13,904 nt of DNA. Source: Bacteroidales bacterium. Lineage in GTDB: Bacteria > Bacteroidota > Bacteroidia > Bacteroidales > GCA-2748055. Location of the stretch: NCBI GenBank assembly GCA_024763595.1, contig JANTFK010000037.1, positions 1 to 13,904 on the forward strand, read 5' to 3'. The translations under genes and the position numbers were made by a program. Below, piece after piece: positions 5,703 through 13,904 of the stretch; positions within the stretch are counted from its first letter, which is position 1; every line of letters begins with the position of its first letter. The notes beneath the pieces were generated by a model, which ran no database searches, was not told where the DNA came from, and was given only the letters and a program-made list of their open reading frames with translations.

Positions 5703-8700
5703 ATGAAGCATAGTTATTTTTTCGGATTTGATATCGGGTCAATCTCTATTAACACCATCATCCTTAACAGGGAAAAAGAGATTATCCATGACGGTTATGA
5801 TTACTGTCATGGCAAACCTTTTGAAAAGTTGCTGGAGATCCTGCTCCGGCTCGAAAAAAGCTATACTCCTGAACAATTTGGCCAGCTCAGTTTTACAGGT
5901 ACAGGCGGCAAACTGGCCGCTGAGCTCCTGGGGGGGTCTTTTGTAAACGAAATTGTTGCACAGTCCACCTCTGTGGCCCGGCTCTACCCCGGGGCCAGGA
6001 CCATTATTGAAATGGGGGGAGAAGATTCGAAACTGATCTTCATGGATGAAGCGGACAACCATGCCTCCCGGCTTTCAGATTTTCAACTGAATACATTATG
6101 TGCTGCCGGTACAGGTTCTTTCCTTGACCAGCAAGCCAAACGCATCGGGGTTTCCATTGAAAAAGAGTTTGGGGAACTCTCCCTGAAATCCAAAGATCCC
6201 CCGCGTATTGCCGGCCGTTGCAGCGTGTTCGCCAAAAGCGATATGATTCACCTTCAGCAAATCGCTACGCCGGTACATGATATTGTGGCCGGACTCTGTT
6301 TTGCAGTGGCCAGAAATTTTATCAGTTCACTTGGAAGGGGTAAAACCATCAAATTCCCGGCTGTTTTCCAGGGCGGGGTCTCTTCCAATGCAGGTATGAT
6401 CAGGGCCTTCAGGGAACTGTTGAAAGCCAGTGAGGGTAATCTGATCATTCCGGAACACAACACTTCCATGGGTGCCATCGGGGCTGTCCTTACCGACATG
6501 GAAAATTTCACTTCCAATGGTTTCAGTTACCGGGGTGCAGGGGCACTTCATGATTATATCAACGGGGAAAAATCAAGGGGAAAATCCCATGAACCACTGA
6601 AAGCAGCCAGAGCGGATATCCGGAAAGATGTATACCGGATTCCTGATTCCGGTGAAAAATATGAAGTCTACCTGGGTCTCGACATAGGTTCCCTGAGCAC
6701 CAATGTGGTGCTGATTGATGACCGGAACAGGGTAATTGCCCGCAGGTACCTGCCCACGGCCAGTAAACCACTGGAGGCGATTCGAAGAGGTATGTCGGAG
6801 ATTTACGATGAGATCGGTGACCGGGTGGTGGTGAAAGCAGCTGCAACAACGGGTTCGGGACGATATCTGACCGGCGATTTTATCGGTGCCGATGTGATCC
6901 GCAATGAGATCACTGCCCAGGCTACAGCTGCCATTGCTTTTGATCCCGAAGTGGATACTGTTTTTGAGATCGGGGGACAGGACTCCAAATATATCAGCAT
7001 CGATAACGGGGTGGTGGTTGACTTTGAAATGAACAAGGTGTGTGCGGCCGGTACAGGTTCTTTCCTGGAGGAACAGGCTGAAAAACTGGATATCAACATC
7101 ATTGAGGAGTTTGGGGAGATGGCGCTGGGTGCGGCACAACCCGCCGGACTGGGGGACAGGTGTACCGTATTCATGGAATCGGACCTGAATGCTTTCCAAC
7201 AGAAAGGTGTTGAAAAGGACAACCTGGTTGGAGGACTGGCCTATTCAATTGTATATAACTACATTAATAAGGTCGTCCGTAAAAAACGGGTAGGGAACCA
7301 CATCCTTTTCCAGGGAGGGGTAACCAATAACAGGGCCGTGGTGGCTGCTTTTGAAAAGGTAACCGGCAAAAAAATATACATACCACCCCATTTTGATGTG
7401 ACCGGGGCCATCGGTGCCGCCATGCTGGCCCGCGATCATGTGAAGCAGCATGGTATTGAGACCCGTTTTAAGGGATTTGATATCAGCAAGATTCCTTATA
7501 AGGTAGATAAGTTTACCTGCAAGGCATGCTCCAACCAGTGCGAGATCAGGAGGGTAAGGATCGAGGGAGAGAAGAAGCCCCTCTTTTACGGCGGAAGGTG
7601 TGAAAGATATGAACTGGATGAACGAAAGGGCAAAGGCGCAGGCATTCCCAACTATTTCGAAGAGCGGCTCGGACTGCTCACCGAAGGGTTCAGGCCCGGA
7701 ACCGACCCGGATAAAATAACCATCGGAATCCCTCGCGGACTGATGGTCTTTTACCAGCAGTTTCCCTACTGGAGCACATTTTTTAAAGAGCTCGGGTTTA
7801 ATGTTGTCATTTCGGAAGAGACTAACAATCCCATCATCAAGAAGGGTTTGAGCAAGATTGTGGCTGAAACATGTTTTCCCGTAGAGGTGATGCATGGCCA
7901 TGTATACGAACTGCTGGACAGTGAAGTGGATTACGTATTCACTCCCTTTGTGATCAATACAAAGGCTGCCAGGGATAATCCAACCTCCAATACCAACTGC
8001 CCCTGGGTACAATCGCTGCCCTTTATGGTAAGTGCCTCCCTGCCGAAAGAAAAGAGGGAAAAATTGCTTTCACCGGCCCTCAACTTCCGTTATTACGGTA
8101 AGGTGGTGGAAAAGGAACTTTACGACTATTTCGGAAAACGGTTCAAGCTGAGCAGGAAGCAGATTGTAGCGGCCATGAAAAAAGCCGATGAAAGGCAGGA
8201 ACAGTTCGAGGAAAATGTAAGGGTGCGCGGACGCGAAGCCCTGGCCTCCCTGCCTGAAGACAAGGAGGCTCTGGTTATTATCGGGCGTCCGTATAATACG
8301 GGTGATCCTGCTCTCAACCTGAATATGGTTGAGAAACTGATCAACATGGACGTGGTGCCCATCCCCACAGATTACCTGCCCCTGGATGATGAGCATATTA
8401 CAAAAGACTACAATAAAATGTATTGGCCCAATGGGCAGAAAATCCTTGCAGCATCCCGTATCGTTGCCAGGGATGACCGTCTTCATGGTATCTATATGGG
8501 CAATTTCCGCTGTGGCCCTGATTCCTTCATTGCACATTTTGTCAACGAAGAGATGGCCGGGAAACCTTATATGGAACTTGAGATTGACGAGCATGGTGCC
8601 GATGCGGGGATGATTACCCGGTACGAGGCGTTCCTGGATAGCCTGAGAGGTTCCCGGATACATGCGGGCAGGAAAAAGCAGGTGATTGTTCCCGGTGCCC

Positions 8701-9929
8701 TCTCTGCTTCCCCCATGAAGGACAGGACCCTTTACTTCCCCTACATGAGTGATGCTTCCTATGTGATTGCAGCGGTCTGCAGGAGTTTCGGGATCGCTTC
8801 AGAGTCGCTTCCCATGCAGACTCAGGAAGAGGTGGACCTGGCCAGGAACCACACTTCGGCCCGGGAGTGCTTCCCCATGATCTGTACCACGGGAAGCTTT
8901 CTGAAGAAACTGATGGAACCAGGTATTGATCCTGCAAAAGTCAGTTTTTTTATGCCGGATCACAACGGCCCCTGCCGGTTCGGGCAGTATAACCGGTTCC
9001 AACGGGTGCTTTTCGACAGGCTCGGTTTTTCAAAGGCCGAAATTATTGCTCCCAGCAATGATGACTCCTATGAATCGATATCGGCCGGGCACGGTTCCAA
9101 ATTCAGGCTTAATTCATGGAAAGGGTTTGTGGCCATGGATATCATCAGGAAATTGAAACAGGAGCGCAAACCCTATGAAGCGGTACCAGGAAGCGTCGAT
9201 AAGGTATACCGGCAATCGCTGGATGACCTGGTCAGGTGCATGGAAAGCGGCGGAGACAACCTGCCCGACACACTGGCGGGTATTGCCCATGCATTTACAC
9301 AGATCCCGCTTTCCAACGGAAAACGAAAGCCGGTAATAGCCATCGTGGGAGAGATCTTTATGCGTGACAATGACTTCTGCAGCGGGCACCTGGTCTCCCG
9401 GCTGGAACAGTTCGGGGCAGAGACCTGGATCGCACCCTTCGCAGAATGGCTCGCATATTCAACCATCCGTTATACGCGGGACAGCAAGTGGAAAGGAAAT
9501 TTTAAAGGCGTTATCAAATCCAAACTACAGGAGCATTTTCAGGAGTCTATCGCCAGAAAGCTTACCCGGCAGTTTCATGGACTCTTCGATGAAGACAAGG
9601 AGGTAGCCGTAAAAGATATGCTCAATGCCTGCGGCCCTTATGTGCACCGCCATTATGACGGCGATCCGGCCCTGAACCTGGGTACATCGGCTATCCTGGC
9701 CGACAGGGGGGTCTCAGGAATTGCCAATATCCTGCCCTTTACCTGCATGCCCGGAACACTGGTAGCAGCGGTTTCGGACCAGCTGAGAAAGGATAAAAAT
9801 AACATTCCTTATGTCAATATAGCCTATGACGGCCAGGAAGATACTTCCATCGAGCTGAGGCTGCAGGCATTCATGCACCAGGCACACCAGTATGCAGAGG
9901 AAAGGAACCTGACAAAGGTATCGCAATAA
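5703..9929 (+). CDS. Fused double acyl-CoA dehydratase activase (BadF/BadG/HgdC) with DUF2229 dehydratase-like region
   Basis: The 1408-residue product has two activase ATPase domains in tandem and a long C-terminal region. Domain 1 (about 5-270) has FGFDIGS, GGEDSK, C133 in CAAGTGSF and C173 in GRCSVF. Domain 2 (about 322-580) has LGLDIGS, GGQDSK, C447 and C487. In both the two Cys are exactly 40 residues apart, as in activators that hold a [4Fe-4S] cluster between subunits. A C-x2-C-x3-C group (606, 609, 613) with C633 follows, then DUF2229 from about 672 (IGIPRGLMVFYQQFPYW) and a region with conserved CGP (937), ECFP (1056), CRFGQY (1091) and a terminal DGQEDTSIELRLQAF. Activators use ATP hydrolysis to fire low-potential electrons into 2-hydroxyacyl-CoA dehydratases or double-cubane proteins. 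The fusion may contain both parts; substrate unknown. An in-frame ATG at 5610 would add 31 unremarkable residues, so 5703 is preferred. Confidence 0.9.
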   Translation: MKHSYFFGFDIGSISINTIILNREKEIIHDGYDYCHGKPFEKLLEILLRLEKSYTPEQFGQLSFTGTGGKLAAELLGGSFVNEIVAQSTSVARLYPGARTIIEMGGEDSKLIFMDEADNHASRLSDFQLNTLCAAGTGSFLDQQAKRIGVSIEKEFGELSLKSKDPPRIAGRCSVFAKSDMIHLQQIATPVHDIVAGLCFAVARNFISSLGRGKTIKFPAVFQGGVSSNAGMIRAFRELLKASEGNLIIPEHNTSMGAIGAVLTDMENFTSNGFSYRGAGALHDYINGEKSRGKSHEPLKAARADIRKDVYRIPDSGEKYEVYLGLDIGSLSTNVVLIDDRNRVIARRYLPTASKPLEAIRRGMSEIYDEIGDRVVVKAAATTGSGRYLTGDFIGADVIRNEITAQATAAIAFDPEVDTVFEIGGQDSKYISIDNGVVVDFEMNKVCAAGTGSFLEEQAEKLDINIIEEFGEMALGAAQPAGLGDRCTVFMESDLNAFQQKGVEKDNLVGGLAYSIVYNYINKVVRKKRVGNHILFQGGVTNNRAVVAAFEKVTGKKIYIPPHFDVTGAIGAAMLARDHVKQHGIETRFKGFDISKIPYKVDKFTCKACSNQCEIRRVRIEGEKKPLFYGGRCERYELDERKGKGAGIPNYFEERLGLLTEGFRPGTDPDKITIGIPRGLMVFYQQFPYWSTFFKELGFNVVISEETNNPIIKKGLSKIVAETCFPVEVMHGHVYELLDSEVDYVFTPFVINTKAARDNPTSNTNCPWVQSLPFMVSASLPKEKREKLLSPALNFRYYGKVVEKELYDYFGKRFKLSRKQIVAAMKKADERQEQFEENVRVRGREALASLPEDKEALVIIGRPYNTGDPALNLNMVEKLINMDVVPIPTDYLPLDDEHITKDYNKMYWPNGQKILAASRIVARDDRLHGIYMGNFRCGPDSFIAHFVNEEMAGKPYMELEIDEHGADAGMITRYEAFLDSLRGSRIHAGRKKQVIVPGALSASPMKDRTLYFPYMSDASYVIAAVCRSFGIASESLPMQTQEEVDLARNHTSARECFPMICTTGSFLKKLMEPGIDPAKVSFFMPDHNGPCRFGQYNRFQRVLFDRLGFSKAEIIAPSNDDSYESISAGHGSKFRLNSWKGFVAMDIIRKLKQERKPYEAVPGSVDKVYRQSLDDLVRCMESGGDNLPDTLAGIAHAFTQIPLSNGKRKPVIAIVGEIFMRDNDFCSGHLVSRLEQFGAETWIAPFAEWLAYSTIRYTRDSKWKGNFKGVIKSKLQEHFQESIARKLTRQFHGLFDEDKEVAVKDMLNACGPYVHRHYDGDPALNLGTSAILADRGVSGIANILPFTCMPGTLVAAVSDQLRKDKNNIPYVNIAYDGQEDTSIELRLQAFMHQAHQYAEERNLTKVSQ

Positions 9930-9995
9930 AGAGACCCTGCCGGAATGATATCAATCCATCAGAGTACAACCGGGAGAAATCCGGGGGAAGATTGT

Positions 9996-10688
9996 TCAAA
10001 TCTCCAATGGAAGGGTCCTGTGGAATGTGATCTCTTCCGGGCTTACCCTGGCCTGTATCACCATGATCTCCACACCCTGCCGCACCGCCTCATCCAGGGC
10101 TTCTCCATAGGCCGGATCGATCTCCCTGGCAGGAGAAAAGATCCTCACATCCATTCGCTGAACCACATAAAGCATGACGGCCCTTAATCCCGCCCGCTTA
10201 ACCCTGATCAATGTGTTGAGATGTTTTCTTCCCCGCTCCGTAACCGCATCCGGGAACAGCGCCCGGTCACCTTCCCTGAGGGTCACATTCTTCACCTCAA
10301 TAAAACAACCACTTTCCGGAGTTTCACCATAGAGGTCAAAACGGCTGTCTTCCCAATTTACCTCACGCTTCAATCCGGTGATCCCCTCCAGTCCCGGGAT
10401 CAATCCTTTTTCGATCCACTCGAAAGCCAGTCTGTTTGGATGAGACGTATTAATACCCACCCATTCTCCCCCTATCTGAATCATCTCCCAGGTAAACCGG
10501 GTTTTGCGTTTTGGATCATCCACCAGCGTTAACCACACTTCTGCATTTTCTTCCAGGCAACTCTTCATGGACCCTGAGTTTGTACAATGTGCAGTCACCG
10601 CACTTCCGTCATCCAGCATTACATCGGCCAGAAACCTTTTGTATCTTTTAATCAGCCGGCCGTGTATAAGTTCCTTCTCAAATATCAA
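9996..10688 (-). CDS. sfsA: SfsA family protein (sugar fermentation stimulation protein homolog)
   Basis: From a TTG at 10688 the product is 230 residues, close to the usual 230-240. Diagnostic segments are RLIKRYKRFLADV at the N-terminus, AHCTNSGSM, SRFDLYGE, FIEVKNVTL, FPDAVTERGRKHLNTLI and a C-terminal RAVMLYVVQRMDV. SfsA proteins have an OB-like N-terminal domain and a C-terminal domain resembling restriction-type nucleases (the D/E and EVK residues). The E. coli protein was reported to bind DNA and raise maltose metabolism genes; the role elsewhere is unclear. An upstream TTG at 10736 is in frame, but 10688 is preferred: AAGGA lies 7 bases before it, the length fits, and a promoter-like element overlaps the upstream codons. 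It is convergent with the activase gene, 66 bases apart, with no clear terminator between. Confidence 0.93.
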   Translation of the reverse strand: MIFEKELIHGRLIKRYKRFLADVMLDDGSAVTAHCTNSGSMKSCLEENAEVWLTLVDDPKRKTRFTWEMIQIGGEWVGINTSHPNRLAFEWIEKGLIPGLEGITGLKREVNWEDSRFDLYGETPESGCFIEVKNVTLREGDRALFPDAVTERGRKHLNTLIRVKRAGLRAVMLYVVQRMDVRIFSPAREIDPAYGEALDEAVRQGVEIMVIQARVSPEEITFHRTLPLEI

Positions 10689-10705
10689 AAAAATGTCCTT
10701 TTGGT

Positions 10706-10736
10706 TAAATGTATAACGTGCTGCTAAGATCGTCAA
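10706..10736 (-). promoter_or_regulatory. Probable Bacteroidota-type promoter for sfsA
   Basis: On the minus strand TTG (10734-10736), a 20-base spacer and TACATTTA (10706-10713) match the -33/-7 pattern with seven of eight bases in the -7 box. Transcription would start near 10701, about 12 bases before the TTG start codon at 10688. The leader length is like that predicted for the DUF134 operon. Confidence 0.5.
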
Positions 10737-10882
10737 TTACAATATTAAAACCTTATCCAGGAAAAACAAATCTTTACCTTCCACATACCAAAATGAATTA
10801 ATGCTTAAAAACAGAACCATCTTTTCTTTCAATGGTTATATATTTAGGATATATTACCAACGCAAATAAAAAAACGATAACG

Positions 10883-11761
10883 ATGAAACGAATAGTACTT
10901 TTTCTTTCTATTTCAATGATGATCCTCTCTCTGCAGGATGCACAATCACAAAGCCTGAGAAGATTGATGACCAAGAAGATCATCGAGGACAATCTTGAAG
11001 CCCAGGCAAAAAGGGACAGCGCACGTGCAGTGGAAGAGGGAAAAGAACCGGACAAATCCCCCGCCACAAACATGAACCAGGTCTATATGAAGGCACTGGG
11101 TCTTACCGGAAATGTGGATTATAAAAAAGACTACGGTTTTGATGCCTATATCCAGATGGAGATAACAGGATATAAAAAGAACGGGAAGGTGGATGAACAG
11201 ATGGTGTATGACTCTTACCTGAATAAAGATATTGCTGACTATGCAATGGTATTCAAAGACAAGGGAAACCAGTCTGTCATTATTTTCGATGCAGAAAACG
11301 GTGCCATGCTGATCCTGACTACCGATGATGGTGAAAAGACCGGTATGGCCATGGCCATAGATCCGGAGGAGATTGCCAGGCAAGCCGAGGAGTATAATGA
11401 AGAACCGGAAGAGAACCCCTATGGGATCCATAAGACCGGCAGGACAAAAAAGATCCTGGGATACACCTGCGATGAATATATGGCAGAAGATGAAGAATCC
11501 GAAGTGCACATCTGGGCATCAGAGAAGCTTGGGAAAGAGGTTCGTAAAGAGGTCCTGACCAATAAACAGACTTTTGGCGGCGCTTTTACCTATGCATACA
11601 CCCTGGACGGTATGCCCCTGGAATATAACATTCTGGATAAAAGCAATGGAGAAAAGACAATCATGAAGGTGACAGATATCGATCTGAACCGTTCCAAATC
11701 CATCTCCACCGGAGGATATGCCATCATGTCTTTGAAAAGCCCACCACCCTCAGAGGAATAG
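10883..11761 (+). CDS. Exported DUF4412-type protein
   Basis: From the ATG at 10883 the product is 292 residues. Residues 1 to about 20 are a signal peptide (MKRIVLFLSISMMILSLQDA, then QSQS), so the protein is exported, probably to the periplasm. A charged segment (about 25-60, rich in Lys, Glu and Ala) follows. The middle holds beta-rich stretches such as SVIIFDAENGAMLILT. GRTKKILGYTCDEYMAED (186-203), then VHIWASEKLGKE, is the usual DUF4412 core. A single Cys (196) sits in it. The function of the family is unknown; members are common in Bacteroidota. An in-frame ATG at 10832 is less likely because it hides the signal peptide. The stop codon directly abuts the ATG of the next gene, so they are likely cotranscribed. 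A TATATTTA at 10839-10846 resembles a -7 box but lacks a -33 TTG. Confidence 0.75.
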   Translation: MKRIVLFLSISMMILSLQDAQSQSLRRLMTKKIIEDNLEAQAKRDSARAVEEGKEPDKSPATNMNQVYMKALGLTGNVDYKKDYGFDAYIQMEITGYKKNGKVDEQMVYDSYLNKDIADYAMVFKDKGNQSVIIFDAENGAMLILTTDDGEKTGMAMAIDPEEIARQAEEYNEEPEENPYGIHKTGRTKKILGYTCDEYMAEDEESEVHIWASEKLGKEVRKEVLTNKQTFGGAFTYAYTLDGMPLEYNILDKSNGEKTIMKVTDIDLNRSKSISTGGYAIMSLKSPPPSEE

Positions 11762-12982
11762 ATGGACTACAGGTCAATGCTGGCCAACTTCCCTTCCGGG
11801 ACTGAAAAAACGTTCTTTATCAGGGAAGTTGGGAATTCTGAAGAAAAGTTCAATGTGCTCCTGGAGCTGGCTCTTTATGAAAAGGACCCCCTGGCCTGGC
11901 GGGCTGCCTGGATACTTGACGGAAGTGATGAACACTGTCCCGGTCTGGCACTGCACCATATCAGCAGGATCGTACAACATCTTCCCGTACTGGAATCAAA
12001 CAGCACCCTTCGTTCACTGCTCAGATTACTTTGCCGGTATGACATACCGGAAGATGACCAGGGCCTGTTGATCGACCGCTGTTTTAGCTATATGGTATCA
12101 GAACTATATCCCGTGGCAGTGAAAGTACATGCCATGCAAATAATCTATAACCATGTGCGCCTCTACCCGGAACTGAAAGATGAGCTGAGAATGGTGATAG
12201 AGGACCAGGCAGAAAACAACACGGTTGGATTTAAAGCAAGGGGAAAGCGGATTATGCAACAGCTGGAAAACCTTACCGGTCAGCAAACAGTTCCTCGTCC
12301 GGAAATCCATTTCATCTTATATAAACCTGCCGTACCCGGTAATGTGGGGGCAGCGGCCCGGGCCATCAAAACCATGGGTTTCAGTCACCTGAGATTGATT
12401 GATCCATGTGACCACCTGGGTAAAGAGGCATTGATGCTGGCCCACGGTGCACGGGAGATCCTGGAATCGGCCAGGGTTTTTAGCAGTTTTGAGGAAGCTG
12501 TTGCTGACCTGGATCTGGTTGTATCTACCACCGCCAAAGGGCGCAGCGCCAAATATGATTACCACTCCAGCCGGGAGCTTCTCTCACTCCTGGAAAATAA
12601 ACAACCGCACCTGGGAAAGACGGGAATCCTGTTCGGAACCGAAGAGAGCGGGTTGCCCAACCAACTGATCCTGCAATCGGATCTGGCCATGAGCATACCC
12701 ATGGCAATTGAATACCCTTCGATAAACCTGGCCCAGTCGGTTATGATCACGGCCTATGAGCTCTCACCGCTCAATCAGCTTGCGAAACCCGGGAAACTCC
12801 TCTCCAAATCGGGCGAAGGCTGGGGGGAGCTGAAAAACCAGGCCCGTCAATTGTTGGTTGATACCGGTATCCCGGCAGGCTCTCCCCTCTTTCACCGTAT
12901 TATGGAACGGATGGCCACATTGGGGGTCAACGATATTCCCCTGTTTCTTTCCGTAATTAAAAAGATCAATAATACGCTTTGA
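11762..12982 (+). CDS. TrmJ-like SPOUT RNA methyltransferase fused to N-terminal HEAT-like domain
   Basis: The 406-residue protein has two parts. Residues about 180-340 are a SpoU/TrmH-type SPOUT domain with motif 1 PGNVGAAARAIKTMG (192-206), motif 2 FGTEESGL (291-298) and motif 3 PSINLAQSV (319-327), the knot that binds S-adenosylmethionine. With its TrmJ-like tail (HRIMERMATLGVNDI) it most resembles enzymes that methylate a ribose 2'-OH, such as tRNA position 32; the target is inferred. Residues 1-170 are helical repeats: WRAAWILDG, HLPVLESNSTLRSLLRLL and GFKARGKRIMQQLENL. These resemble a stand-alone Bacteroidota family often misannotated as adenylosuccinate lyase. The ATG directly follows the stop of the DUF4412 gene, with GAGGA just upstream as ribosome site. 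The next gene overlaps its stop. Confidence 0.88.
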   Translation: MDYRSMLANFPSGTEKTFFIREVGNSEEKFNVLLELALYEKDPLAWRAAWILDGSDEHCPGLALHHISRIVQHLPVLESNSTLRSLLRLLCRYDIPEDDQGLLIDRCFSYMVSELYPVAVKVHAMQIIYNHVRLYPELKDELRMVIEDQAENNTVGFKARGKRIMQQLENLTGQQTVPRPEIHFILYKPAVPGNVGAAARAIKTMGFSHLRLIDPCDHLGKEALMLAHGAREILESARVFSSFEEAVADLDLVVSTTAKGRSAKYDYHSSRELLSLLENKQPHLGKTGILFGTEESGLPNQLILQSDLAMSIPMAIEYPSINLAQSVMITAYELSPLNQLAKPGKLLSKSGEGWGELKNQARQLLVDTGIPAGSPLFHRIMERMATLGVNDIPLFLSVIKKINNTL

Positions 12983-13904
12983 GTCTGGAGCAGCTACATA
13001 TCCTCATGGTCTATAACGGGAAGATTCCCACTCTAAAATATGGCGGGACAAGCCGGGTTATCTGGTACCTGGGAAAAGAACTGGCCGGAATGGGTCATCG
13101 CATTTCATTCCTTGTTGCCCGTGGATCATACTGTGATTTTGCCGAAGTAATACCCTATGATCCGGCACGATCCCTGGCCATGCAGATACCAGGCCATGTG
13201 GATCTGATCCATGCACATATTCCGGTCCGGGAACCACTTCCCAGGCCCTATCTCACCACACTTCATGGCAATACGCCGGAGGAGAAAGATCTTGATGTCA
13301 ATACCACCTTTCTTACCAGGGATCATGCCGCCCGGTTCGGGAGCGAAGTGTTTGTTTACAATGGACTGGGGCTGGAAGAGTATGGCCGGCCACAGCTGGA
13401 GATGAAGCGTGACTATCTGCACTTCCTGGGAAAAGCAGCATGGCGCGTAAAAAACCTGAAGGGAGCCATGGGTATAGCCAGGTCATCCGGACTGCCTTTA
13501 CGGGTACTGGGGGGATACCGCGTAAACCTGAAAATGGGGATCCGGATCACCCTGGATCCGCGGATAAGGTTTGAAGGAATGGTCGGAGGAGAGAAAAAGA
13601 ATCAGCTCATAAACGGTTCAAAGGCCCTGCTGTTTCCCGTGCGGTGGCACGAACCCATGGGACTGGCAGTAGTGGAGAGCCTCTACTTTGGATGCCCGGT
13701 ATTCGGAACACCTTACGGATCTCTTCCGGAATTAGTCACACCCGAATTCGGGTTCCTGAGCAACAGGCAATCGGAACTGGTGGATGCCCTTCAGCATGTG
13801 GATACGTATGACCGGAAAAAGTGCCATGAATATGTATGCGATAATTTTGCATCCATCCACATGGCCCGGAATTTCCTCCCCCTCTATGAAAAGGTGCTCA
13901 ATGG
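12979..13904 (+). CDS. GT4-type glycosyltransferase (3' end cut by window edge)
   Basis: The frame is open from a TTG at 12979, overlapping the previous stop by four bases (TTGA), to the window end, giving 308 codons. The Rossmann N-domain begins LHILMVYNG, with YGGTSRVIWYLGKELAGMGH, then HAHIP and TLHGN. The second domain has FLGKAAWRVKNLKGA, FEGMVGG and LLFPVRWHEPMGLAVVES. The last contains the E-x7-E motif of retaining GT4/GT-B enzymes, followed by YGSLPELV. Such enzymes transfer a sugar from a nucleotide-sugar to glycans, lipids or other acceptors; donor and acceptor are unknown. An ATG at 13006 would cut off the first beta strand, so the TTG is preferred, although no strong ribosome site is seen. 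The C-terminus is close to complete at the edge, as the tail NFLPLYEKVL is typical of a last helix. Confidence 0.88.
   Translation, partial: MSLEQLHILMVYNGKIPTLKYGGTSRVIWYLGKELAGMGHRISFLVARGSYCDFAEVIPYDPARSLAMQIPGHVDLIHAHIPVREPLPRPYLTTLHGNTPEEKDLDVNTTFLTRDHAARFGSEVFVYNGLGLEEYGRPQLEMKRDYLHFLGKAAWRVKNLKGAMGIARSSGLPLRVLGGYRVNLKMGIRITLDPRIRFEGMVGGEKKNQLINGSKALLFPVRWHEPMGLAVVESLYFGCPVFGTPYGSLPELVTPEFGFLSNRQSELVDALQHVDTYDRKKCHEYVCDNFASIHMARNFLPLYEKVLN

Noticed and set aside
7245..8012. 255-codon open frame on the minus strand
   Set aside because: It is antisense to the activase fusion, whose conserved motifs run through this region, and its translation shows no family signature.
9930..9995. Possible bidirectional terminator between the activase gene and sfsA
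   Set aside because: Only a 5-bp inverted repeat (AGATT/AATCT, near 9989-10003) is present, reaching into sfsA and lacking a T-run.
10837..10882. Promoter for the DUF4412 operon
   Set aside because: TATATTTA resembles the -7 box, but no TTG occurs at the proper distance upstream, so I did not list it as a feature.

Overview
The window looks like part of a chromosome from an anaerobic or microaerophilic member of the Bacteroidota, possibly Bacteroidales/Marinilabiliales. This is an inference. It rests on two promoters that fit the Bacteroidota pattern (TTG, 20-base spacer, TAnnTTTG-like -7 element), on few strong Shine-Dalgarno sequences, on a DUF4412-type exported protein, on a HEAT-like domain typical of Bacteroidota, and on oxygen-sensitive enzyme families (radical SAM, 2-hydroxyacyl-CoA dehydratase activase). 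The DNA is almost entirely coding. I see no rRNA, tRNA, CRISPR array, insertion sequence or other mobile element.

Left block (1-4817, minus strand): one tight seven-gene cluster. In transcription order it encodes a DUF134 (UPF0251) regulator with a zinc ribbon; a Gly-rich DUF5320 protein; a second Gly-rich protein with a six-cysteine zinc ribbon; a two-domain Old-Yellow-Enzyme/2,4-dienoyl-CoA-reductase-like flavoprotein with an Fe-S cluster; a cysteine-free NifX/MTH1175-like protein; a DUF89 metal-dependent phosphatase; and a radical SAM protein cut by the window edge. The genes overlap or lie within 57 bases of each other. One promoter drives the block, and a perfect 12-bp palindrome sits in its spacer, a likely site for autoregulation by the DUF134 protein. 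The composition suggests handling of a metal or metal-sulfur cofactor, but the product is unknown. This is the best candidate for an undescribed system in the window.

Middle block (4958-9929, plus strand): an exported BCP-type peroxiredoxin, divergent from the cluster and followed by a possible terminator, then a 1408-residue fusion of two BadF/BadG/HgdC-type activase ATPases with a DUF2229/2-hydroxyacyl-CoA-dehydratase-like region.

Right block: sfsA on the minus strand (9996-10688, probable TTG start), convergent with the activase gene and divergent from a plus-strand operon. That operon has an exported DUF4412 protein, a TrmJ-like SPOUT RNA methyltransferase fused to an N-terminal HEAT-like domain, and a GT4-type glycosyltransferase that runs off the right edge. 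The three genes abut or overlap by 4 bases, so they are probably cotranscribed, although their functions are not obviously related.
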